DNA of 12,234 nucleotides, taken from the NCBI GenBank assembly GCA_013202925.1, contig JABMRA010000013.1:1-12234 (forward strand), in the 5' to 3' direction. This document shows positions 1 through 7,083 of this stretch, one piece after another; position 1 is the stretch's first letter; every line of letters begins with the position of its first letter. The DNA is from Candidatus Omnitrophota bacterium. GTDB lineage: Bacteria > Omnitrophota > Gorgyraeia > Gorgyraeales > Gorgyraeaceae. The position numbers were made by a program, and so were the translations under genes. The notes beneath the pieces are model-generated. The model searched no databases. It was not told the origin of the DNA and worked only from the letters and a program-made list of their open reading frames with translations.

Positions 1-595
1 GCAACGGCTCATTCCATGGATCTTCCAGTTCGCCGCACTCTATACTTATGCCCCATATATTCTGATCCAGGCTGTACGGGCTCTTCTTTGTGACATCTAT
101 GTCTATCTTCTTTTCTTTTGCATACTCTATCTCTTCTTCCCTTGAACACATGCTCCATTCCCTTAAAGGCGCGATTATCTCGAGCCCTGGCGCGAGCGCC
201 ATGATCGTCACCTCGAACCTCACCTGGTCATTGCCTTTGCCTGTACAGCCATGGGCCGCGCTGCCTGCGTTTTCTTTTTTTGCGGCCTCCACCAGGCCCT
301 TTGCGATAATAGGCCTTGAGAGCGCGGTGGCCAGAAGATATTTGGCTTCATACACTGCCCCTGCCTTCAGGGACGGGAAGACAAAATCCTGGGCAAATTC
401 CTTTTTCAGGTCATGGATCACGACCTTTGACGCGCCTGCTGATAGGGCCCTCTTTTTCAATTTCTGAAAATCGCCGCCCTGGCCCACATCAGCCATGTAC
501 GCGATGACATCGTATCCTTTATCAGCAAGCCATCTCACCGCAACAGATGTATCCAATCCGCCCGAATACGCCAGAACCACTTTATTTTTATTCAT
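1..595 (-). CDS. argG: Argininosuccinate synthase, N-terminal part (3' end outside window)
   Basis: Ligates citrulline and aspartate with ATP to form argininosuccinate, the penultimate step of arginine biosynthesis, in the cytoplasm. The visible 198 codons begin at an ATG 11 bases after the argF stop codon, with a purine-rich AGAGGG ribosome-binding sequence just before it; the gene runs off the left edge. The ATP-binding N-type PP-loop AYSGGLDTS is at residues 9-17. The family segment AHGCTGKGNDQVRFE is at 114-128 and DQNIWGISIE at 177-186, all as expected for ArgG. The full protein is usually about 400 residues, so roughly half is present. It is the last gene seen of an argD-argF-argG block and is probably co-transcribed with both. 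No frameshift is seen. Identity is secure; whether argH follows cannot be seen. Confidence 0.96.
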   Translation of the reverse strand, partial: MNKNKVVLAYSGGLDTSVAVRWLADKGYDVIAYMADVGQGGDFQKLKKRALSAGASKVVIHDLKKEFAQDFVFPSLKAGAVYEAKYLLATALSRPIIAKGLVEAAKKENAGSAAHGCTGKGNDQVRFEVTIMALAPGLEIIAPLREWSMCSREEEIEYAKEKKIDIDVTKKSPYSLDQNIWGISIECGELEDPWNEPL

Positions 596-606
596 CTTTC
601 CCTCTC

Positions 607-1497
607 CTATTGTAACAGCTTAACGAGTATTGCCTTTTGCAGATGCAGCCTGTTCTCTGCCTGGTCGATCACTATAGATTGCCTGCTGTCCAGGACATCG
701 TCTGTGATCTCCTCGCCTCTGTGCGCAGGCAGACAGTGCATCACTACTGCGTTCCTTTTCGCCAGGCTCAATAATTTAGAATTCACCTGAAATGGTTTAA
801 AGATCCTTGAGCGCTTTTTCTGCTCTTTCTCCTGTCCCATACTCGCCCATACGTCTGTATAGACTATGTCTGCGCCTTCCACGGCATCCAATGCCGAACC
901 GAATAACTTTGCAAAAGCCCCTGCGTTCTTCAATATATCCTTATTTGGTTCGTATCCTTTAGGACACGCTATATTTATCTTTACGCCCAGCTTGCTGCAT
1001 CCGTATAAAAGGGAATTAAGCACATTGTTTCCGTCTCCGACAAAGGCCAGGGTAATGTCCTTCAGCCCCTTTTTCTCCTTTATCGTAAATAGATCACTCA
1101 GCGCCTGGCATGGATGCAAGAGATCAGTGAGCCCATTTATCACAGGCACTGATGAATGCTGCGCCATCTCAAGAAGCCTATCATGGGAAAACGTCCTTAT
1201 GACCATTGCGTCAAGGTATCTGGAAAGGACCCTTGCCGCATCCTTTATTGCCTCTCTCTTGCCAAGCTTGATCTCGTCTGACCCCAGATAGATCGTGTTT
1301 CCGCCCAGCTCGAACATCCCGACCTCAAAAGAAACCCTGGTCCTGTTAGACGGTTTTTCAAAGACAAGGCCAAGTGTCTTGTTGTTGAGCGGCTTGTCGT
1401 GGGTCTTCCTGCTGAGCTTTAGCCCGGCCGCAAACCCAAAAAGTTCCTCTATTTCGTTCCTTGTCAGATCCTTTATGCTTAAAAAATCCCTGCTCAT
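607..1497 (-). CDS. argF: Ornithine carbamoyltransferase
   Basis: Transfers the carbamoyl group from carbamoyl phosphate to ornithine, giving citrulline. The 296-residue protein is near the usual 300-310. The carbamoyl-phosphate loop SNRTR is at residues 50-54, a common variant of STRTR. HPCQ is at 128-131, the SMG ornithine loop is at 219-221, and HCLPAHRGEE at 254-263 holds the catalytic Cys. These mark it as OTC rather than aspartate carbamoyltransferase. N-acetylornithine or N-succinylornithine carbamoyltransferase is less likely because the motifs are the standard OTC ones. The ATG lies 13 bases after the argD stop, and that gap is itself an AAGGG-type ribosome-binding sequence, which suggests coupled translation with argD. 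The argG start follows its stop after 11 bases. Confidence 0.96.
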   Translation of the reverse strand: MSRDFLSIKDLTRNEIEELFGFAAGLKLSRKTHDKPLNNKTLGLVFEKPSNRTRVSFEVGMFELGGNTIYLGSDEIKLGKREAIKDAARVLSRYLDAMVIRTFSHDRLLEMAQHSSVPVINGLTDLLHPCQALSDLFTIKEKKGLKDITLAFVGDGNNVLNSLLYGCSKLGVKINIACPKGYEPNKDILKNAGAFAKLFGSALDAVEGADIVYTDVWASMGQEKEQKKRSRIFKPFQVNSKLLSLAKRNAVVMHCLPAHRGEEITDDVLDSRQSIVIDQAENRLHLQKAILVKLLQ

Positions 1498-1510
1498 ATT
1501 ATCCCTTCCC

Positions 1511-2686
1511 TCAGTTCATGGCTTTATCCAGAATGCCGACTGCCTTGTCTATCTGTTTCCTGTTCACTATCATGCCGGGCATGACCCTCAATACATTGCC
1601 GTGAGCGCAGTTGATCAAAAGTTTCTGCTTAAAACAATTTTCAACGATATCCCTGCCTTCGATCGAAAGTTCCATGCCTATCATCAGCGCCTTGCCCCTT
1701 ATCTCCTTTATAATGGATTTCCTGGTTTTCAATTCCTCAAGCCTCTGCATCAGATACCCGCCCATCTGGTTTGTATTCGCGAGGAGTCTCTCTTTCTTTA
1801 TTGCTTCGAAAACAGCCAGCGCCGCGCTGCAGGCAATAGGACTTCCCCCGAATGTAGAGGCATGCATGCCTGGTTTCAAAACTCCCTGAAATTTCGCAGA
1901 TGCCACCATTGCGCCGATGGGCAGTCCGCCGCCGAGAGATTTTGCAAGCGTCATGACATCAGGCGCGACACCATAGTGCTCGAAGCAAAACATCTTTCCG
2001 GTCCTGCCCATGCCTGTCTGCACCTCGTCAAAGATCAGGATCAGGTCTTTTTCATCGCAGATCTTCCTCAGGCCCGCGATGTAATCTTCACCGGCAACAT
2101 TGATCCCGCCCTCGCCCTGTATAAGCTCGACCATTATACCTGCGGTCTTATCCGTGATAGCGTCTCTGACTGCCTTTAGATCATTAAACGGCACTGACTT
2201 AAATCCTAGCGGCAGCGGCTCAAAACCCTTTTGATATTTTGGCTGGCCCGTGGCTGTTATGGTCGCGAGGGTCCTGCCGTGAAAGGAATCTTTCATTGTA
2301 ATGATCTCGTACCTGCCTTTAGGGCTGCCGTACGCCCTGAGGAGTTTTATAGCGCCCTCGTTTGCCTCTGCGCCGCTATTGCAGAAAAACACCTTGCCTT
2401 TAAAAGAATGTTCGATTATCTTCTGCGCCAGTTTTCCCTGCAGCATGTTGTAATAATTATTCGGCACATGGATGATCTTCTTGAGATAATTTCTCACGGC
2501 ATTTACGACCATGGGGTGGCAATGCCCCAGGCCGCTTACTGCCCAGCCAGGAAAAAAGTCCAGGTACTCATTGCCGTCCAGGTCCCAGACCTTAAGGCCC
2601 TTGCCTTTGACTACAACAACAGGTGTCCTGGTATAGGTCTTTATTACAAACCCTTCGTATTGCCTGATTATCTCTTGTGTATTCAT
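1511..2686 (-). CDS. argD: Acetylornithine aminotransferase (PLP class III)
   Basis: Converts N-acetylglutamate semialdehyde to N-acetylornithine using glutamate, with pyridoxal phosphate. The protein has 391 residues, typical of ArgD. Class-III aminotransferase features are in order: GWAVSGLGHCHP at 47-58, the phosphate-binding SGAEANE at 104-110, DEVQTGMGRTG at 220-230 with the PLP-contacting Asp220, and the Schiff-base lysine K249 in TLAKSLGGG. The motif near the C-terminus reads VLRVMPGMIV where many ArgD proteins have a PPL-type segment, a mild variant. Related ornithine or GABA aminotransferases share the fold, but adjacency to argF and argG supports ArgD. The start lacks a strong Shine-Dalgarno; only a weak AGCGAG lies upstream, inside a small predicted hairpin. 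It is the first gene of the arg block, 141 bases after holB. Confidence 0.95.
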   Translation of the reverse strand: MNTQEIIRQYEGFVIKTYTRTPVVVVKGKGLKVWDLDGNEYLDFFPGWAVSGLGHCHPMVVNAVRNYLKKIIHVPNNYYNMLQGKLAQKIIEHSFKGKVFFCNSGAEANEGAIKLLRAYGSPKGRYEIITMKDSFHGRTLATITATGQPKYQKGFEPLPLGFKSVPFNDLKAVRDAITDKTAGIMVELIQGEGGINVAGEDYIAGLRKICDEKDLILIFDEVQTGMGRTGKMFCFEHYGVAPDVMTLAKSLGGGLPIGAMVASAKFQGVLKPGMHASTFGGSPIACSAALAVFEAIKKERLLANTNQMGGYLMQRLEELKTRKSIIKEIRGKALMIGMELSIEGRDIVENCFKQKLLINCAHGNVLRVMPGMIVNRKQIDKAVGILDKAMN

Positions 2687-2688
2687 TT

Positions 2689-2711
2689 ATTAACTCGCTT
2701 CGCTCGTTAAT
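2689..2711 (-). promoter_or_regulatory. Small hairpin abutting the argD start codon
   Basis: The arms ATTAAC and GTTAAT pair over six bases, with two mismatches, a further GC/GC pair and a three-base tip. The hairpin ends two bases before the argD ATG, and the only purine-rich candidate ribosome-binding sequence (AGCGAG) lies within it. The inner GAGCGAAGCGAG is a mirror repeat, not a true inverted repeat. A role in limiting argD translation is inference only. Confidence 0.35.
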
Positions 2712-2819
2712 ACACAGACGATCGCAGATTTCATGTAAAATTCGTGCTTTACGGATGATCGCAGATATAAACATCTGTGATCATCCTGCATCTTTTCATC
2801 TGCGATAATCTGTGTATTA
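2708..2819. repeat. Nested inverted-repeat element between holB and argD
   Basis: The outer arms are 2708-2729 and 2798-2819, 22 bases each with 20 matching in the inverted sense. Inside are two further hairpins. One has 14-base arms, 2753-2766 and 2773-2786, with one mismatch that is a G.U pair in RNA and a six-base loop. The other has five-base arms, 2735-2739 and 2748-2752. On paper this gives a three-way junction. The word GATCGCAGAT or its complement recurs in all the long arms. The element nearly fills the gap, ending eight bases from the holB stop. No T-run follows the hairpins on the transcribed strand, so it does not look like an ordinary intrinsic terminator. Confidence 0.75.
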
Positions 2820-2827
2820 TGTTTTTA

Positions 2828-3796
2828 TTAGGCCCTTTTCAACTGCACTGCCATGTTGAAAAGCGCTATCTTAGGATTCATATTTCTCCTGAGATACGCG
2901 ATCGTCTTCATTATATTCAAAAGGTCTTTCTCCAGCTTCTCCTTCGAGAATCTTCCTGCATAAGATGCAATCTCGCTGGCCTTGTCTATGTTCAATAGAT
3001 TCCTTTGCGCGTCTGTAAACTTTGATACCAAGAGGTCCCTGTACCAGCACAGGAGCATGTATAACGATTCCGCGATCTCCCCGTCTATATGTTCCGTCAA
3101 CACCTTCTCCCTGAACAAAGCGCTTTTTCTGAAAAAAAAGTCATTTACCACCTGTTCCCGCAGCGCAATAATACCTTTTTCCTTAAAATCTATGGCCCTT
3201 CCGAGGCTGCCCAGTGCCATATGTGAAAACAGGATAGCCTCTTCCTCTTCGATATCGCCTCCCTGCAGGAATTCCTGGATCTGATCCTGACCAAGAGAAT
3301 AGAATTTCAGGACCTTGCACCTCGATAGCACCGTAGGAAGCAATCCTGCGGTATTGGAGGCGGTCAGTATCAATATATGATTCCGGGGCGGCTCTTCCAG
3401 AAGTTTCAACAGTGCGTTCTGCGCCTCTTCGGTCATCTCCTCCGTGTCATTTATAATAAAGACCCTTTTTCCCGCCTCGTACGGCTTCAGGCTTGCCTGA
3501 TAGATTATATCCCTTATCTTTTCTATCTTTATAGAATAGGACGCGCCCTCCGGATATATTGTAAAAACATCGGGGTGGTTCGCGGAGTTTACCTTGACGC
3601 ATGAGACGCAAGTATTGCAAGGATCCTCTGTCCCGCGTTCGCAGTTTATTACCTTTGCAAATTCAATGCTTGTGGTGCGTTTCCCAACGCCGTCCGGGCC
3701 TAAAAACAGGTAGCTTCCCCTGACCTGATCCTGCGCTATCAGATTCTTAAGCGACCTTACAGCGATTGCCTGTCCAATGATATTTTTAAACGACAT
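2828..3796 (-). CDS. holB: DNA polymerase III subunit delta' (clamp loader)
   Basis: Subunit of the clamp-loader complex that opens the sliding clamp and loads it on DNA at the replication fork. The 322-residue protein has an AAA+ N-terminal half. The P-loop-like GPDGVGKRT is at residues 33-41, with Arg where a functional Walker A has Ser/Thr after the Lys. A zinc-finger Cys set is at C52, C60, C63 and C66, and the SRC motif is at 158-160. No classical DEAD Walker B is seen (NDTEEM at 116-121), as expected for delta' and unlike the catalytic DnaX subunit. The C-terminal half is helical and weakly conserved. The ATG has GAGG seven bases upstream. The neighbouring tmk is a frequent partner of holB in bacteria, which supports the call over dnaX. 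Confidence 0.92.
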   Translation of the reverse strand: MSFKNIIGQAIAVRSLKNLIAQDQVRGSYLFLGPDGVGKRTTSIEFAKVINCERGTEDPCNTCVSCVKVNSANHPDVFTIYPEGASYSIKIEKIRDIIYQASLKPYEAGKRVFIINDTEEMTEEAQNALLKLLEEPPRNHILILTASNTAGLLPTVLSRCKVLKFYSLGQDQIQEFLQGGDIEEEEAILFSHMALGSLGRAIDFKEKGIIALREQVVNDFFFRKSALFREKVLTEHIDGEIAESLYMLLCWYRDLLVSKFTDAQRNLLNIDKASEIASYAGRFSKEKLEKDLLNIMKTIAYLRRNMNPKIALFNMAVQLKRA

Positions 3797-3810
3797 GCTC
3801 TAACCTCATA

Positions 3811-3848
3811 TAACCGGACAACGGACTAACCGACTAACGGACAACGGA
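3811..3848. repeat. Tandem 7-8-mer array in the tmk-holB junction
   Basis: On the plus strand, about five imperfect units of the type (T)AACGGAC or TAACCGAC run head to tail over 38 bases. The array fills most of the gap between tmk and holB and continues 15 bases into tmk, so the tmk stop codon and its last four codons are made of repeat. Unlike the arrays near mlaD and yacL it has no inverted partner arm. Confidence 0.7.
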
Positions 3849-4466
3849 TTTAACAAGTTTCAGCGTTATCTCTCTGATCTCCTTCTGTGTCTCTTCGATC
3901 GCGCCTGTTGCAGACAGGACCTTTATCCTGCGCGGCTCTTTCCGGGCAATGGTCAGATATCCCTTTCTGACCTTTTTGTGATACGAGAGCGCCTTTCTCT
4001 CCATCCTGTCCCTGACACGTCCTGAGCGCAAAATGCCTTTTTTGGCGTCTATATCCAGTAAAAAGGTAATGCTTGGCGACAGGCCCTTTGTAACAAGCCT
4101 GCCTGTGTCTTTTATGATCTTTACATCAAGGCCTCCGGCATAGCCCTGATATACCAGAGTGGCGTCCGCGAATCTGTCGCAGACCACTATTTTTCCCTTT
4201 TTCAGCGCGGGCAGGATCCTTTCCTCTACTATCTGCGCCCTGGCAGCCATATATAAAAGCATCTCGGAGACCACGCCCATGTCTTTATTCTTGGGGTCCA
4301 ACAGGACCTTGCGTATTTTCTCACTTACCTTGGTACCGCCTGGTTCGCGCGTGTGCAGCACCTTGAATCCTTTTCTCCTCAAGAAATCGCACAGGAGCCT
4401 GGAGTGCGTGCTCTTACCGCTCCCCTCAGGCCCTTCAAATGTTATAAACTTGCCTTTTTTTGCCAT
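3834..4466 (-). CDS. tmk: Thymidylate kinase (dTMP kinase)
   Basis: Phosphorylates dTMP to dTDP with ATP, supplying dTTP for replication. It has 210 residues, the normal size. The P-loop GPEGSGKST is at residues 12-20, followed by REPGG at 40-44. The DR-type motif is DRFADATLVYQG at 97-108 (usually DRYxDSTxAYQG). A basic, Arg-rich LID is at about 147-157. The ATG is 14 bases after the cysS stop, with AGGGAG just upstream. The last four codons (SVVR) and the stop codon are encoded by the adjacent short tandem repeat, so the C-terminal tail is probably not conserved. It sits between cysS and holB in one transcription direction and is likely co-transcribed with both. Confidence 0.95.
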   Translation of the reverse strand: MAKKGKFITFEGPEGSGKSTHSRLLCDFLRRKGFKVLHTREPGGTKVSEKIRKVLLDPKNKDMGVVSEMLLYMAARAQIVEERILPALKKGKIVVCDRFADATLVYQGYAGGLDVKIIKDTGRLVTKGLSPSITFLLDIDAKKGILRSGRVRDRMERKALSYHKKVRKGYLTIARKEPRRIKVLSATGAIEETQKEIREITLKLVKSVVR

Positions 4467-4480
4467 GATCTCCCTAAAAA

Positions 4481-5866
4481 CTATTTTATACGCCAGGTAG
4501 TCTCGCCTTTCTGGTCTTCGAGAATAATACCTGCCTTATCTAATTCTTTTCTTATCCTGTCAGCTGCCTCGAATGCCTTTTTCTGCCTGGCCTTGTTTCT
4601 CAGGTCGATTTTCTTTTTTATCTCTTTTTCTGAAATCGGCGATCTCTTTTGTTTAAATGTAATACCAAAGACCTTGGACATTCCCTCTATTGTCTCCATG
4701 GCAGCTCTTAAAACAAACATCCTCATCTCATCTTCACTATCTATCAATTTATTGGCTCTATTAACCATGTCAAATAACACTGCAAGGGCCTTTGGAGTAT
4801 TGAAATCATCGTCCATGGCCCCCTCAAACGCCTGCCTAAATTCCTGCGTCTTTGCCTGCCTGCCTGTTGGCAGTTTTATCTTTTCCAATTTCTCCTTTAA
4901 TATCTCTATGCGCTCGTACGCCTTCTTTGCCTCCTCCATCCTCTCCCATGAAAAATCCACTGGATGCGAGTAATGGGCTGACAAAAACAGAAGCTTAAGC
5001 ACGTCCGGCGAATATTTTTTCAGCACCTCTTCTATGGTAACGAAATTGCCCGATGACTTTGCCATCTTCTCTTTGTTGATTGTCAAAAGCCCGTTGTGTA
5101 TCCAGTAACGAGCGAATTTTTTGCCTGCGCCTTCTGACTGCGCGATCTCATTCTCATGATGCGGAAAAATAAGGTCCACACCTCCGCCATGTATATCAAA
5201 CTCGTCTCCTAAAATATCCGAGCTCATCACTGAGCATTCTATATGCCAGCCAGGCCTGCCTCGACCCCAGGGACTATCCCAGGAAGGCTCTCCTTCTTTG
5301 GCCTTTTTCCACAGGGCAAAATCAAGCGGATCTCTTTTATTCTCTCCTGGCAAGATCCTTGCCCCGGATTCCAGCATCTCAAGGCCCTGATTGGACAACT
5401 TGCCGTAATCCTTGGCCTTTCTTACATCAAAATATACATCACCGCCTGATTCATATGCCCTGCCTCGTTCGATTAAAACCAAAATAAACTCCTTCATCTT
5501 TTTTATATACTTGGTGGCCTTTGGCTCTTTATCAGGCCGCTTGATGCCCAGTTTGTCCATATAGTCATGGTAAATCTTAAAATATTTGTCAGACACCTTT
5601 TTCGTTGCGCTGTTTAAATCTTCGCCTTTAAACTCCCTCTTTGCCTTATCGATTATCTTATCGTCAACATCAGTGACGTTCCTCACAAACTTAACCTTAT
5701 ATTTCTTATACTCAAGGTATCGGCGGATAACGTCAAACACGTACGCGCTCCTTGCATGGCCTATGTGCGGTTCATCATAGACCGTCGGTCCGCAGACATA
5801 TATACCGATCTCGTCTTTCGGTTCAAAATTCTCTTTTTCTCTTTTGAGTGTATTGTATATCTTCAT
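4481..5866 (-). CDS. cysS: Cysteinyl-tRNA synthetase
   Basis: Attaches cysteine to tRNA-Cys; a class I synthetase of 461 residues, the normal length. CGPTVYDEPHIGH at residues 25-37 carries the HIGH motif (34-37), and KMAKS is at 267-271 (KMSKS variant). The zinc ligands align with C25, C211, H236 and E240. The C-terminal pattern around residues 428-461 (RNKARQKKAFEAADRIRKEL, then LED and a terminal TWRIK) is typical of bacterial CysS. The start codon overlaps the ispF stop by one base (TAATG on the minus strand), indicating translational coupling. At residues 332-338 the peptide LPTGRQA lies between catalytic core and helical domain and is encoded by a GCCT-repeat/hairpin tract, a probable in-frame repeat insertion in a surface linker. 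Confidence 0.97.
   Translation of the reverse strand: MKIYNTLKREKENFEPKDEIGIYVCGPTVYDEPHIGHARSAYVFDVIRRYLEYKKYKVKFVRNVTDVDDKIIDKAKREFKGEDLNSATKKVSDKYFKIYHDYMDKLGIKRPDKEPKATKYIKKMKEFILVLIERGRAYESGGDVYFDVRKAKDYGKLSNQGLEMLESGARILPGENKRDPLDFALWKKAKEGEPSWDSPWGRGRPGWHIECSVMSSDILGDEFDIHGGGVDLIFPHHENEIAQSEGAGKKFARYWIHNGLLTINKEKMAKSSGNFVTIEEVLKKYSPDVLKLLFLSAHYSHPVDFSWERMEEAKKAYERIEILKEKLEKIKLPTGRQAKTQEFRQAFEGAMDDDFNTPKALAVLFDMVNRANKLIDSEDEMRMFVLRAAMETIEGMSKVFGITFKQKRSPISEKEIKKKIDLRNKARQKKAFEAADRIRKELDKAGIILEDQKGETTWRIK
4854..4873. repeat. GCCT microsatellite with CTGCC/GGCAG hairpin inside cysS
   Basis: On the plus strand GCCT occurs three times in tandem from 4854. This is followed by the inverted pair CTGCC (4860-4864) and GGCAG (4869-4873) around a four-base loop. 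The tract is read in frame within cysS and gives LPTGRQA. It lies at the linker after the catalytic domain, where an insertion is likely to be tolerated. That it is a dispersed genomic repeat is inference. Confidence 0.6.
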
Positions 5867-6339
5867 TATTTCTTGACCAGGCTTGCTACCGCGTATGCTG
5901 CGATCGCCTCGCCCCTGCCTAAGGCGCCGATGCCCTCCTGGGTGGTCGCCTTTACGCTTACATTATTTTTATCAACGCCCAGCGCCTTTCCTATTGCGCT
6001 TTTCATGCCTTCCTTAAAAGGTGCTATCTTCGGCTCCTCCAATATAATGACAGAGTCCACGTAATCCACCTTGAATCCCTTTGCCTCTATCATCTCCCTG
6101 ACCTTTTCTAAAAGCTCGGCACCCGCTATGCCTGCATATCTATCATCAGTCACAGGGAACTGATGGCCTATATCGTCCAGTCCCGCAGCGCCCAGGATCG
6201 CATCGCATACAGCATGCATGAGCGCATCGCCGTCTGAATGGCCTTGCAATCCTTTTATATGCGGGATATCGACCCCGCCCAAAATAAGCGGCCTGTCCTC
6301 GACAAATCTATGAATATCATAACCTATTCCTACTCGCAT
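5866..6339 (-). CDS. ispF: 2-C-methyl-D-erythritol 2,4-cyclodiphosphate synthase
   Basis: Cyclises CDP-ME 2-phosphate to MEcPP with release of CMP, the fifth step of the MEP pathway to isoprenoid precursors. The 157-residue protein begins MRVGIGYDIHRF. Metal ligands are D8, H10 and H42, HSDGD is at 34-38, and the C-terminal TTQEGIGALGRGE at 132-144 matches the family CDP-binding segment. The start at 6339 is chosen over an in-frame ATG at 6372 for two reasons: GGGAGG sits five bases upstream of 6339, and the extra N-terminal 11 residues are not part of the family. The gene follows ispD after 39 bases, and its stop overlaps the cysS start by one base. IspD-IspF adjacency is common, and some bacteria fuse the two; here they are separate. 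Confidence 0.96.
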   Translation of the reverse strand: MRVGIGYDIHRFVEDRPLILGGVDIPHIKGLQGHSDGDALMHAVCDAILGAAGLDDIGHQFPVTDDRYAGIAGAELLEKVREMIEAKGFKVDYVDSVIILEEPKIAPFKEGMKSAIGKALGVDKNNVSVKATTQEGIGALGRGEAIAAYAVASLVKK

Positions 6340-6344
6340 AACCG

Positions 6345-6350
6345 CCTCCC
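6345..6350 (-). promoter_or_regulatory. Shine-Dalgarno that fixes the ispF start
   Basis: GGGAGG on the minus strand lies five bases before the ATG at 6339. It supports that start over the upstream in-frame ATG at 6372. Confidence 0.75.
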
Positions 6351-6378
6351 ACTGTCCCGAACAACCTGGCAACAGTTT

Positions 6379-7068
6379 CTATTTTCTGTTCCGGCCCCGG
6401 CACAATATCCTTGCCAATTCCAGGTCTTCCGGCGTTGTGATCTTTATATTATTATAAGAACCCAGAATGACTCTTGGCTTCACGCCCAGCCTCTCAACAA
6501 GCATGGAATCATCTGTTATATTGATCTTTTTCCTGCCTGCCTTTTTGTATGCCTTCTCTATCAATGCCCTTCTAAACACCTGCGGCGTCTGCGCCTCCCA
6601 GAATGCCCTTCTGTCAGGAGTATGTTGAACGCGACCGGTCCTTCCTAAATATTTCAAGGTAGGTTTTACAGGAACCGCGACAATACATGAGCCAAAACGC
6701 CGGGCTGCCTTTAAGGAAGCGTCTATCAATCTATTGCTGATGAATGGCCGGATACCGTCATGGATCAAGACATAATCTATCTTGCTGGATACATTCTTTA
6801 ACGCGTTAAATACAGATGTCTTTCTTTCTTTGCCGCCCGCTACAACCTTTACCTTTTTAATCCTGAACCTGCGGATTATATGCCTGAGCGCGCTGATCCT
6901 TTTCTTGTCTGCGGCTACGATTATCTCAGCTATATGCCTATTGCCTGAAAGTTTAAGCAGTGTATGGGCGAGGATCGGTTTGCCACAAAGCCCGATATAA
7001 GGTTTATCTATTTTTGATTTTATCCTCCTGCCCTTACCTGCGGCAGGAACAATAGCAGCAACTCTCAT
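6379..7068 (-). CDS. ispD: 2-C-methyl-D-erythritol 4-phosphate cytidylyltransferase
   Basis: Joins MEP and CTP to form CDP-ME, the third step of the MEP pathway. It has 229 residues, the usual size. The nucleotide-binding loop PAAGKGRRI is at residues 8-16 (the family PAAGxGxR). HDGIRPF is at 103-109 where the family has HDAARPF. TPQVF is at 161-165, TDD at 185-187 and NIKITTPEDL at 208-217. The protein is unusually rich in Lys and Arg for an IspD. The ATG is 15 bases after the yacL-like stop; only a weak AAG-type ribosome-binding signal is visible, so initiation may depend on coupling to the upstream gene. It is followed by ispF. Confidence 0.95.
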   Translation of the reverse strand: MRVAAIVPAAGKGRRIKSKIDKPYIGLCGKPILAHTLLKLSGNRHIAEIIVAADKKRISALRHIIRRFRIKKVKVVAGGKERKTSVFNALKNVSSKIDYVLIHDGIRPFISNRLIDASLKAARRFGSCIVAVPVKPTLKYLGRTGRVQHTPDRRAFWEAQTPQVFRRALIEKAYKKAGRKKINITDDSMLVERLGVKPRVILGSYNNIKITTPEDLELARILCRGRNRK

Positions 7069-7083
7069 CTTAAAACTTTCTTG

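Noticed and set aside
1295..2179. Long plus-strand open frame of 294 codons
   Set aside because: It lies opposite argF and argD, shows no recognisable domain, and has a composition explained by the antisense of those genes.
2592..2774. Minus-strand 60-codon frame overlapping the argD start
   Set aside because: Most of it is an alternative frame of argD and of the inverted repeat. It has no ribosome-binding site or domain.
2708..2819. Intrinsic terminator between holB and argD
   Set aside because: The hairpins are long, but no T-run follows any of them on the transcribed strand, and the stems are not especially GC-rich.
2828..3796. holB as a DnaX (tau/gamma) gene
   Set aside because: The protein is short, the Walker A Ser/Thr is replaced by Arg, Walker B is degenerate, and the neighbour is tmk. 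All fit delta'.
4353..4973. Plus-strand open frame of 206 codons across the tmk-cysS junction
   Set aside because: It overlaps two secure genes on the other strand and shows no motif.
4481..5866. KMAKS in place of KMSKS in CysS as a defect
   Set aside because: This is a tolerated variant in class I synthetases, and all other motifs and zinc ligands are present.
5866..6372. Longer ispF with an 11-residue N-terminal extension
   Set aside because: GGGAGG lies five bases before the internal ATG at 6339, and IspF proteins start right at the MRVGxGxDxH segment.
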